Origin: Silene noctiflora
Taxonomy: Eukaryota > Streptophyta > Magnoliopsida > Caryophyllales > Caryophyllaceae
Assembly: GCA_009801015.1 (NCBI GenBank)
Contig: VHZZ01000455.1
Location: 67,742 to 89,887, forward strand
Direction of reading: 5' to 3'
Length of the DNA: 22,146 nt
The notes beneath the pieces were generated by a model that had not been told where the DNA came from, did not search any database, and was given only the letters and a program-made list of their open reading frames with translations. Every line of letters begins with the position of its first letter. Position 1 is the stretch's first letter. The translations under genes were made by a program, and so were the position numbers. Shown here in pieces: positions 7,808 through 15,656 of the stretch.

Positions 7808-8746
7808 TGCAACACCCCCATATACCAAGATGCCTTACAAAGACCACCTTAGCACGTAGAGATGTTACCATCTCGGTTGCCCGAGGTATAGTATATCAAA
7901 GTAGACCATTAAGAAACATTATTAAATAGTTAAAGTTTAACGTGATACAAAACCAAACCAAAATCCCTCAAAGTGAGGTACAACTGTCTCCAAAACTATA
8001 ATACTGAAAGTACTAAAATAAACATTATCTCAAGACACAACAAAAGACTAGCTACAAAACTCAATGGTGACTCCATCCCAAGCAACCCGCGAGCTATCCG
8101 AGGCATACCTGTTAATCAACTGCTCACCATTCCCCAATGGATCACCACAGTTTTCAAAANGGAAACCCTACCTGAGATGAAAGTCACGAAGCTAGAGTAG
8201 CGGATCAGAATTTCTCCTCTACAAAGGCACCTCCTATACAAATAAACATTCAATTACAAATTACACAACAATTAACCCCAAAACCCCCAATCTACTCAAT
8301 TAGGGTTTAAAACAAGATTACCGAAACGACAAGAGAATAACATGGAAGTCTTACCCACGATATGACAAAAGCAACGGTATGAAAACCCCCAAATTACGAC
8401 GGACAAAACTCTTGATTTGATTGAAAAGAAAGAGGAGTAGATGCACGTTGTTCAAGTTTCTTTTGTGTTGTTTTGTGAAAAGTTATAAAATGAAAGGTAA
8501 ATGACGTTCATAAAATGTAAAGCAACTCCTCAATCTTAATAATCAAATAAGGTCAAACCCGCGACACACAGATACTCGATCGAGTAACTAACGTACTCGA
8601 TCGAGTACCTCCTACTCGATCGAGTTGCCCCAACTCGGTCGAGTACCTAAGAACCAGCACACTGCCAGAACACTGAACATAACCTACTCGGTAGAGTAGG
8701 CTCTACTCGATGGAGTACTCAACGGCCAAAAACCTAAGGTATTACA
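7808..8746 (-). repeat. Right LTR (5' LTR of the gypsy element), incomplete in this sequence
   Basis: It begins TGCAACACCCCC and ends AAGGTATTACA on the plus strand and matches the left LTR. The first base triplet shows a T-to-C change relative to the left LTR terminus TGTAACA. It is 939 bp because the part equivalent to 839-1284 of the left LTR is replaced by a single N at 8160. This LTR should hold the promoter of the element, but no TATA box was assigned. Confidence 0.92.
8574..8716. repeat. Palindrome cluster in the right LTR (U3 side)
   Basis: Perfect ACTCGATCGAGT copies are at 8574-8585, 8595-8606 and 8614-8625. Variants lie at 8633-8644 (ACTCGGTCGAGT), 8686-8697 (ACTCGGTAGAGT) and 8705-8716 (ACTCGATGGAGT). 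This LTR keeps six copies against five in the left one. The cluster starts about 30 bp inside the 5' end of the LTR. Confidence 0.9.
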
Positions 8747-8751
8747 CTAGG
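8747..8751. repeat. Right target site duplication of the gypsy element (CTAGG)
   Basis: CTAGG follows the terminal ATTACA of the right LTR and matches 482-486. Confidence 0.93.
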
Positions 8752-8887
8752 TCTATTCAAAAACAATTTCGTTCTCAAATTCGCTAATTTATGTCGGTTT
8801 AGAAGCCATCGGGCCAAACTTCAAACCTAAACCACATTGTTCAAAAGTATTATATGGTTCGCTTAACTGCTTAAAACAGTTATAAAC
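8752..8887 (+). repeat. Right half of duplicated segment, copy A (split by the gypsy element)
   Basis: 442-486 joined to 8752-8887 aligns with 9357-9556, with shared landmarks such as TTCAAAAACAATTT, TTATGTCGGTT, AGAAGCCAT and TTCGCTTAACTGCTTAAAAC. The two copies differ at many sites, so the duplication is older than the gypsy insertion. An open frame on the minus strand here (8789-9031) has no family features and mostly covers the SINE. Confidence 0.85.
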
Positions 8888-8914
8888 ATTATATGTCGAC
8901 ACTTCAATATCCAT

Positions 8915-9157
8915 TTTTTTTTCGTGACGAGGGAACCCGCAACCGCTATCTTCGTTGCACACTAGATAAACCTTCGGTATACGTGATAGCCTGCCTATCA
9001 CGTATACCAGGTAAGTCGCCGAGGGTGACATGCTCGAAGTTTGAAAGGCATGAATTCAAGACAAATACTCAACAAAATTTCTCTTGAAGAGGCTTGAACT
9101 TGAGTCTTCTGAGAATCTCACCCAAATTTTAATCACTATACTGCACCTTTGCTAGCT
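8915..9157 (-). mobile_element. tRNA-derived SINE, with 9-bp target duplication
   Basis: On the minus strand the element runs from 9157 to 8915 (243 bp). It has a box A-like TAGTGATTAAAATTTGGG (9121-9138), a box B-like AGTTCAAGCCT (9090-9100) at tRNA-like spacing, and a 3' A-run (8915-8922). AATATCCAT flanks it at 8906-8914 and 9158-9166. The 3' part (GCGGGTTCCCTCGTCACG) resembles sequence I associate with common plant SINE-like repeats. The family name cannot be given. A perfect 14-bp-arm hairpin lies inside. Confidence 0.8.
8976..9008. repeat. Perfect hairpin with 14-bp arms in the SINE
   Basis: GGTATACGTGATAG (8976-8989) and its exact reverse complement CTATCACGTATACC (8995-9008) are separated by CCTGC. 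Confidence 0.9.
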
Positions 9158-9166
9158 AATATCCAT

Positions 9167-9352
9167 CTATTATTAGTGCACATCAATTCACTTTTTCGTA
9201 ATTAATTTTGACAATATTTAGTCATTCTTTAGTACTTTATTCAGACTAAATCACCTAAATTGATTGTTTATCATATTATGGATCTTAATAAAAGGCACAT
9301 CTATTATTAGTGCACATCAATTCACCTTTGCTAGCTAATTTTGACAATATGT
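9167..9352. repeat. Direct repeat pair right of the SINE
   Basis: CTATTATTAGTGCACATCAA starts at 9167 and again at 9301. Both copies continue with TTCAC and, after a short difference, a TTTTGACAATAT block. The period is 134 bp. No gene lies between. Confidence 0.8.
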
Positions 9353-9356
9353 AATG

Positions 9357-9556
9357 CTCGATTGATAGGATTTTAGGATGCTTAACTGCTTTGGACTGGG
9401 ACTGTTCAAAAACAATTTTGTTCTCAAAATCGCTAACTTATGTCGGTTCAGAAGCCATTTGGCGAAACTCCGAACTTAAGCCACATTGTTTCAAAAGAAC
9501 ATTGTTTCAAAAGATTTATACAGTTCGCTTAACTGCTTAAAACAGTTTATAAACGG
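9357..9556 (+). repeat. Duplicated segment, copy B (intact, holds the empty gypsy site)
   Basis: It aligns with 442-486 plus 8752-8887. Where copy A has the gypsy element at CTAGG, this copy reads GGACTGGGACTGTTC without interruption. It carries a private 16-bp tandem duplication (ACATTGTTTCAAAAGA at 9483 and 9499). Confidence 0.85.
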
Positions 9557-9938
9557 TTTGGTTAACAACTGACTATTTATCATCCTACATATACTGTGTT
9601 CCAATTTTTATTTATTTATCTAGCAATCTAATTAAATTTTCATCATTTATTATACCCAACAATAAACTTAATTAGATACTTTTACATAAATCAGTCTAAG
9701 AGTTTTTGTGGTTGGATGCACCAGGAAAATTAAACAAAGGCATTCTTTTCCTTAGTTTTTAGTAAAACTGTTTGGTTCATGTATCTTTTTTTTTTTTAAA
9801 TATTGTGAACCAGAATCGAACCTTTTACATGTAAAAAATAACGGTCTGATTCATCAAACTATTTTGTCAGAACAACTCGGTAATCGAGCTTAAAAATACA
9901 CAAAATTTCGATATTTTGGTTTGGTTACTTTGGCTCGA
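9557..9938. other. AT-rich intergenic DNA, nothing recognised
   Basis: There is a T12 run near 9788. The region next to it (GAACCAGAATCGAACC) has a weak tRNA/SINE flavour but no box pair or target duplication could be established. Confidence 0.5.
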
Positions 9939-9946
9939 TTTAATTT

Positions 9947-10678
9947 GGGCATTGCTAAAGATCGCCCCTAACTTTACTCATCTCGCCCCTAAATATTACC
10001 TTTTTGCCCTTGTTTAATTAATTTGGTTATTTATTATTCTAACTTTAGTTTTCGTATTTTATTAAAACCGCTTCAAAACCGTTTAAAAAACCGTGTTACC
10101 GCTTGAAATTCAAAATTTAAAAATTTCCAAAATCGGAACATCAAAATCGAAACATCACAAAGCTTCAATCCGATTCAAAGCTTCAGCACAAAATCCGAAT
10201 TTCAATTCACCTTCATCCTCAATCCGAGTCCATCTTCAATTCAGGTTCAATCCATCTTCAATCTTTGGTCAATTCTTCCTAAATTCAGCTTGAATCTTCA
10301 ACCGCTTCCGAATTGTTGTTTCGACTGGAAAAAGGAAAAAAAAAAGAATTTACAAACCCAGAAATCTGGGCACGAAGAAGATGAAGTTCATGGGTATGTG
10401 CATATTTCCTTTTTTTTCCTTTTTTAATTCCTTTGAATATTATGTTGAAATTATTACTAAAATTGTAATATTACGTATATGTATATATATAATTCATGTA
10501 ATTTGGTTTGAATTAGTATTAAATTTGTTACATTACGGTCTCATTTTTATGACACGGTTTTAATAAAATACTTAAAGTTTCATTTAACTAAATGTTTTCT
10601 AACAAAGGGTAAAATTGGAAGAAAAAACAAATTTTAGGGGTGAGAAGAGTAATTTAGGGGCGATATTTAGTAATTTTG
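9947..10678. mobile_element. Non-autonomous DNA transposon with long inverted ends, MULE-like
   Basis: The left end (ATTGCTAAAGATCGCCCCTA then TCTCGCCCCTAAA) is matched in reverse complement by the right end (ATTACTAAATATCGCCCCTA then TCTCACCCCTAAA), giving imperfect terminal inverted repeats of about 60 bp. TTTAATTT lies on both sides (9939-9946 and 10679-10686), or 9 bp with one mismatch. Long inverted ends and an 8-9 bp duplication suggest a Mutator-like element. Only short open frames are present (10093-10293 and 10381-10563), without transposase motifs. Bases 10130-10400 have a base composition unlike the ends, with repeated TCAATTC/CCATCTTCAA, so they may be captured host sequence. The superfamily is an inference. 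Confidence 0.75.
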
Positions 10679-10686
10679 TTTAATTT

Positions 10687-12360
10687 ACCACACCAATTGC
10701 TCTGAAATTCTGAATCACTGATGTGCTTCTATTGCTCTTTAAAAGCGCAAAGGCAGTATGATAAGTAGATAACAAATTGATGGACCACATTTTAACGGTA
10801 TCTCTTCTGAAACTACATTTAAATCAAAGGAATCTGAATTCCAATTTATTGCGCCATGAATGATGAAACACTCTGATCATTTCATCATGCAACTTTCTAC
10901 AAAAGTCCATGATGTCATCATTTCTTACATCCTCACATACTTAACCCACAATTGTTGTTTGGCCGTCTACAATACCGAACTTTGTTGTTGCCAGTCTCTG
11001 ATTTATAATAAATCTAGCTAATATCACTAATAAGTGATTAATTATGAGTTTAAAAACCTGACTATTACTCGCAACGAAAACGTTAAAAGATAACCGTCAT
11101 TTCTAAATGTATATTTGGTAATGAAAAGTAAATCTTAGTTTCATCTCTTTTCAATTGTAAAATTAATTACGAGTATTTTACAATTCATTTGTTAGATCAT
11201 GTATTACACGTGCACGTGGATCGAGAAAACGTCGATATAAACTTCTTCACTCTCGTATCTAAGTAACGATTATAATCAGTACTAATTCTCATTTGTGACC
11301 TCACACTAGAAGCAAGTGAAAGAAGAGCTGTGAAAGATCACAAGCTAACACACTTGACACTCTGTATAATCAGACAATGCATACAAATGTTTCAAACGGG
11401 CAGACCTTATCATACACATGTATATAGACTGCACGTTTGGGAGCATATATGGGAAGAGTGTGACATGGGAAATTTATGGGAAGAGTGTGACATGGGAAAT
11501 TTAGGGGGTCATAGAAACAGGAATATACCCATAAGTGTTCCAGGCTGTACCCCAACAACCAATACCTGACCCTTCACTGTTCAAGGTCACTCACATGTCT
11601 AGTGCCACCTCCTCAACTCCTTTCTTGTAGGCAACTTTTAAGACGGATTAAATATGTTTATATGAGATGATAAAACAAATGTAAAATCCTTTATCTATAA
11701 AAGTTAAAACATTTCGCTTTTTCTTATTGGCGGTTGAAATTTAAGAATTGAGAAACAAAGTTGAAGATGTAGGGTCCCCAATAATCTTTACAAAGATTAA
11801 TTACTCTCTTTCTTCTTTATTTCTTAGGAAAATTTGTGATTTACCACCTAATATTATGTTCATTTTTTTACGATTTACCACCTAATAGTTAAAATGAATT
11901 GAATTGTTTAGCAGGTAATTCGATTCCACATTGTCAATGTTAGGGGGAAAAAGGAAACAAAAGCAATTAATAATAAGATCACTAAGACAATTATTGTAGA
12001 GTATCAAGGTATAATTAGAGATTTTGAGTATGTGAAGGACAATTATCCTACAATATAACCAGCGGCCTCTTACAATTTCTCCAAACTGTACATGAGAAGG
12101 CAGAGAAGGATAAGTTCCTCCAAATTCTTAGTCAAAGTAGGGGCAATTTGAGATCATATAGTTGATAATTTTGTTAATGGTAATGGCCTATACATCACTC
12201 AATTTATAGTGTAATAATAAAATGGAAAAACGGAGACTAAAAGATTAGAGCATTGTACGTAACGTACGACCATACGAGTGATGTTGCATATCATCGATGC
12301 GGACCTATAAAATGGCTATTCTAAACATTAAACTCTATAATAAGATAATTGAATTAAGAT
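10687..12360. other. Intergenic DNA with one tandem duplication, no gene seen
   Basis: No open frame has family features. A 27-bp tandem repeat at 11449-11502 underlies both small overlapping open frames here (11330-11569 plus, 11370-11558 minus). At 11830-11890 GATTTACCACCTAAT occurs twice 40-odd bases apart, as in the ends of some plant DNA transposons, but no opposite end was found. Confidence 0.55.
11449..11502. repeat. 27-bp perfect tandem duplication
   Basis: ATGGGAAGAGTGTGACATGG plus GAAATTT occurs twice in a row (11449-11475, 11476-11502). Confidence 0.93.
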
Positions 12361-12365
12361 ATAAA

Positions 12366-12432
12366 TAAGGAAGGGGAGTTGAACCTGATACCTCTTGTTC
12401 AAGATATGTCCGCCTTAACCACTGCTCTATAC
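12366..12432 (-). repeat. tRNA-like (SINE head or decayed tRNA) fragment
   Basis: On the minus strand, GCAGTGGTTAAGGCGG (12410-12425) matches a tRNA box A, and GGTTCAACTCC (12375-12385) is a very good box B. The spacing is near that of a tRNA. The would-be anticodon arm and acceptor stem do not pair convincingly, so a functional tRNA is unlikely. A SINE head or an old tRNA-derived copy is more likely. No A-tail or target duplication was found. Confidence 0.5.
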
Positions 12433-13040
12433 ATAGAATATTATTTAATTAGTTACTCTAACTTAAATATACAAATGATTAACACGCACTGTATATTTTG
12501 TAAGTGGGGTTATGAATTATGACTGCCTTTTATCGTTGAAGTGTAACGCTCATAAGAAAATAATCGGACATTTTTGCAGTCTAGCATTACTAACGGCAAG
12601 CTACAATACTCTTTAAGTCCTACCAAACAAGTGTTGATAATTGATTCTCTCATTATTTATTGACTAATTAACTTTCTAACCAACCTCATTCATTTCATGA
12701 TTCATCTGAAAAGGAAATCATACTTTCATTTTGTTGTCTATTAGCAAACGTCAAACTAGTCTAAATTATTTCAATTCGCTACTCGATCTACTTCATGTTC
12801 TTCTTAAGACGGGCCACCGACCATATAACACATGATTGCTTTTTTATGAGAATAGTTAGTGTATATGAACAAATTCATGTTTTGACCAGCAAAAATACTT
12901 AACAAAAATCTATCATATCTTATCTAGAGTATGTATAATCTTCGATTTTGCATTTCCTATAGACTAAAAAATTAACAAGTTTAGAGAAATCCCGCTCATT
13001 TTTCCCATTCAACTACTTCCTTGCACAAAAATATCATCTC
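12433..13040. other. AT-rich intergenic DNA, nothing recognised
   Basis: There are no long open frames and no inverted or tandem repeats visible by eye. AT content is high throughout. Confidence 0.5.
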
Positions 13041-13175
13041 CTATTTTCAGCAATAATATATTGTAGTCAATTAATAAATACCCTCTTTTATTTTCAGCAA
13101 TAATATATTGTGGTTAATTAATAAATATCTTTCTCTATTTTCAGCACGAATGTATCGTAGTTAATTAATATTGTA
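13041..13175. repeat. 47-bp tandem repeat, three copies
   Basis: TTTTCAGCAATAATATATTG and its variants begin at 13044, 13091 and 13138, exactly 47 bp apart. Each copy continues with TAGTCAATTAATAAATA-like sequence. The third copy is the most diverged and is cut short. Confidence 0.88.
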
Positions 13176-13675
13176 GTCAAACTATTTTGAGCAAAAAAAA
13201 AAAAATACTAATTGGAATTAAATGCACAATACACAATACTTCCATTAAACTTCCCGTACATTTGATACGATCCTTTTCAACTGATCCTCATAGAAAAAAT
13301 AAATTAATACTACTTAAAAATTCCGGCTCAATGTTATTATTGCTCTTTATAAATTTTAACTAATATAGTAAGTGGGTCCACTGTTAATTTAGTCCATTGA
13401 TTTGGTTCCATTAATTGGCAAAAATCTTGCTAAAAAATCTAACTCACTGTTATTCTTACGAAATCTTTCTGACTAATCTGATTCCATTTATTAAAAATTT
13501 TATTATCTTAAAATTTAAGAAATATAGAGATGTAAAGTGTTAAATTTTTTAAATCAATTTCTAAATATTTTTTTCCAAATCAACTTCCTAAAAAATATCA
13601 GGCATCTAAAGTACCTTTCATAACTCTCATATAGGCCAAATTTCATAAAGAAACGCAAAAAATGAATTCTCAAGT
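13176..13675. other. AT-rich intergenic DNA, nothing recognised
   Basis: It holds an A-run near 13190. No coding potential or repeat structure could be supported. Confidence 0.5.
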
Positions 13676-13683
13676 ACTATAGG

Positions 13684-14190
13684 TAGGGGTGAGCAAAACC
13701 GGATATCCGATACGGTTTTAGAAACCGTATCGGATATCCGGGTTTTTAAATCTCCTTTTTTAGTATCCTTATCCGATACGGTTTTTCCGTATATCCGGTA
13801 TCCGGTTTTCAGCCTCAGTTATGTAATTTAATATTTATTTTTCTTTTATATGTGTGATTGTTAGTTTTTTTTAGCAACTTAAAAGTGTTAAAAAGTTATA
13901 AGAGTAAATAACATATAAAGTTAATACTAATATGGTTTAATCACCAAGATATTGGTTATTTTGTGATTTATGTATATATTTTAATATTTTATTCTAGAAA
14001 AAAGGCAACCGTATCGGATACCGTATATCCGGTTTCATATTTTGCCGATCCTTATCCGATACGGTTTTTAAATAACCGTATCGGATTTCCGGAAATTCGT
14101 ATCGGATATCCGGAAATCCGTATAATTAAATTCGTATAGCGTATCGGATACGTATAATAAAACCGTATCGTATAATTTTGCTCAGCCCTA
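13684..14190. mobile_element. hAT-type MITE, 507 bp, with 8-bp target duplication
   Basis: Terminal inverted repeats TAGGGGTGAGCAAAA (13684) and, in reverse complement, TAGGGCTGAGCAAAA (ending 14190) are flanked by an exact 8-bp duplication ACTATAGG (13676-13683, 14191-14198). An 8-bp duplication and TAGGG-type ends indicate the hAT superfamily. No transposase is encoded. Both subterminal regions are packed with ATCCGATACGG / CCGTATCGGATATCCG motifs in both orientations, which would let the element fold extensively. Such subterminal motifs are usual transposase binding sites in hAT elements. Confidence 0.9.
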
Positions 14191-14198
14191 ACTATAGG

Positions 14199-14433
14199 TT
14201 ATTCAGAATTCGTCTTACTACAAACCTGTATAATAATAGATTTATTAAAGGTAAAAATGTTTAATGACAACATTTTAAATACAACATTCTCTAACATAGC
14301 CCTTTACAAATACCGTATTGTTGTACGAGATCTATATTAATAAGTTATTAATTAATTTTTGACAGAAAATAACTTAACACATTCGTAATTTAGTATTGTA
14401 TTATTAGGGTATGACGGTGAATAAAATTATAGA

Positions 14434-14472
<39 letters not shown>

Positions 14473-15046
14473 CTAAGGTTAATTTAAGTTGAAAAGCTAT
14501 ATATATATATCTACAATAGAGCATTGTACATGCTTTTAGAGTTAGAGGAGGGATAACACATGTCTGGTGTCGAGATCGGTTCCCATTCAAAGCAAGAGAT
14601 TGATATTATGAATTTCTCTCGTCAGATGTAAGGTAGAGGTAATCTTAATAAAGTTTTGGTGAATTATTGGTTTCCTCACAATTTACAAACAAAAAGATAA
14701 TATTAGAATTGAAGGATTAAAAAGATTGAATAAAAGCTCTAAAAAATTAGGCCAATCGAGATATTTCTAGTCAGGCCAAATTGTGACAATTACATGTTTT
14801 TATTTATTTCTTTTCCACTTTTATCATTTTCTATCTGATCATTATTTGTTTGGTCAATTCAAATCACTCTTTTTTATAGCAATTGATATTTCATATGATA
14901 GTTATATTCATTTAAGTATAAAACGAATTAAATACTAACTCAGATAGATAAGACAAGAGTTTGTCATTCTTTAACCATTCTATTAATTTTGCTAGATTGG
15001 ACAATAATATAAAAACTAAAAGTAAAACACCAAAAAATGTGGCAGC
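14199..15046. other. Intergenic DNA with a 34-base A-run, no gene seen
   Basis: A homopolymer of 34 A lies at 14437-14470. It could be the tail of a retroposed copy, but no body with boxes or a duplication was recognised to its left. Nothing else is supported. Confidence 0.5.
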
Positions 15047-15234
15047 CTGTCTTATTGTAGACGGCCACTATCCGTGTAAAGTTAAAACGAATAGTGGTCC
15101 TTTTATAAAATGCAAGTGGGAGGACAAGTAGGGTATCCATTTCCCAACCACTTGCACTATCCACTTACATTTTGTGAGAGAGACATTATCCGTCTTCAGC
15201 TTTAAACGGATAGTATCCGTGTACAATGAGAATT
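15047..15234. mobile_element. Small MITE-like inverted-repeat element upstream of the glucanase gene
   Basis: The left end (TCTTATTGTAGACGGCCACTA) and the reverse complement of the right end (CTCATTGTACACGGATACTA) match imperfectly over about 27 bp. Inside each end is a further hairpin built on TATCCGT / ACGGATA. The element has no open frame of note. The target duplication is not clear, so the family is open. It lies 365 bp upstream of the start codon and could affect expression. Confidence 0.6.
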
Positions 15235-15598
15235 TGTGAAAGTATGGAGGGATGTAAAATGTCTTTACTACCCTTGAGTGACTGATACAGACACAGTGAT
15301 ACTTGCCTTGTTGGGTCCTATAGAAGAAGCTAGAGCTGGTAAACTAACATAACCAGTCAACTGCTACTAAATTACACCATATTATTACCACTAATAAAAC
15401 CAGTAAGCATCATATTTACAGGTACAACTTATACTTAAATTACTTGCACAAAAGTGTAATAATAAACAAACAAAGAAGAAGCAGAGAATCACAAAGCCAA
15501 ATTTAGAGAGAGAGTTATAATTATAATGCAAGGTTCTGTGGTTGAGCTTCACACTACTGAGGATGATCTTCTAGTTGTTTTCTTCAAGCTTTTCTTTC
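15235..15598 (+). promoter_or_regulatory. Promoter and 5' UTR region of the glucanase gene
   Basis: The region between the MITE-like element and the start codon must hold the promoter and 5' UTR. No convincing TATA box can be fixed. A purine-rich AGAGAGAGAG-type stretch at 15506-15514 and an AACAAACAAAGAAGAAGCAGAG segment just before it look like a 5' UTR. Two upstream ATGs occur, at 15526 and 15563. Confidence 0.5.
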
Positions 15599-15612
15599 AT
15601 GGCTTCTTTTAA
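15526..15612 (+). promoter_or_regulatory. Upstream ORF overlapping the glucanase start codon
   Basis: An ATG at 15526 opens a 28-codon frame ending in TAA at 15610-15612. The main ATG (15599) lies inside it in another frame. A second upstream ATG at 15563 opens a three-codon frame (stop 15572-15574). If the transcript starts upstream of 15526, scanning ribosomes would meet both first, which normally lowers translation. The transcription start is not known. Confidence 0.55.
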
Positions 15613-15656
15613 CCTCATTCTTTTACTCTTCCTCTTTCTACTTTCACCATTTTCAG
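15599..15656 (+). other. Glucanase exon 1 (signal peptide)
   Basis: It encodes MASFNLILLLFLFLLSPFS and the first base of an Ala codon. The donor is TTTTCAG|GTATTT. The frame is also open upstream to 15575, but without an ATG, so 15599 is the first usable start in this frame. Confidence 0.85.

Larger units (their letters stand above)
487..8746 (-). mobile_element. Complete but degenerate Ty3/gypsy LTR retrotransposon, probably a chromovirus
   Basis: An 8260-bp element in minus orientation. It has two LTRs (487-1873 and 7808-8746), a primer binding site complementary to initiator-Met tRNA (7793-7804), a polypurine tract (1874-1886), and gag, protease, reverse transcriptase, RNase H and integrase in gypsy order within 2095-6998. 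A CTAGG duplication flanks it. The chromodomain-like end after integrase, the initiator-Met primer site and the single gag-pol frame suggest a chromovirus, perhaps Tekay/Del-like; the clade is an inference. Many in-frame stops, at least four frameshifts and a nested Cassandra-type solo LTR in pol make it non-autonomous. A count by eye of about 18 differences over the first 350 bp of the LTRs suggests roughly 5% divergence, so the insertion is not very recent. Confidence 0.93.

Noticed and set aside
10093-10563. Two small open frames in the MULE-like element as independent genes
   Set aside because: They have no recognisable domain and lie in transposon sequence. They are more likely noncoding or captured UTR.
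11830-11890. A transposon end with repeated GATTTACCACCTAAT
   Set aside because: No matching opposite end or target duplication was found within the window.
12366-12432. A functional tRNA gene on the minus strand
   Set aside because: Box A and B are good, but the acceptor and anticodon stems do not pair well by eye. A covariance-model scan would decide.
15575-15598. An earlier start for the glucanase (MFSSSFSF...)
   Set aside because: The frame is open but the codon at 15575 is TTG, not ATG. The first ATG in frame is at 15599.
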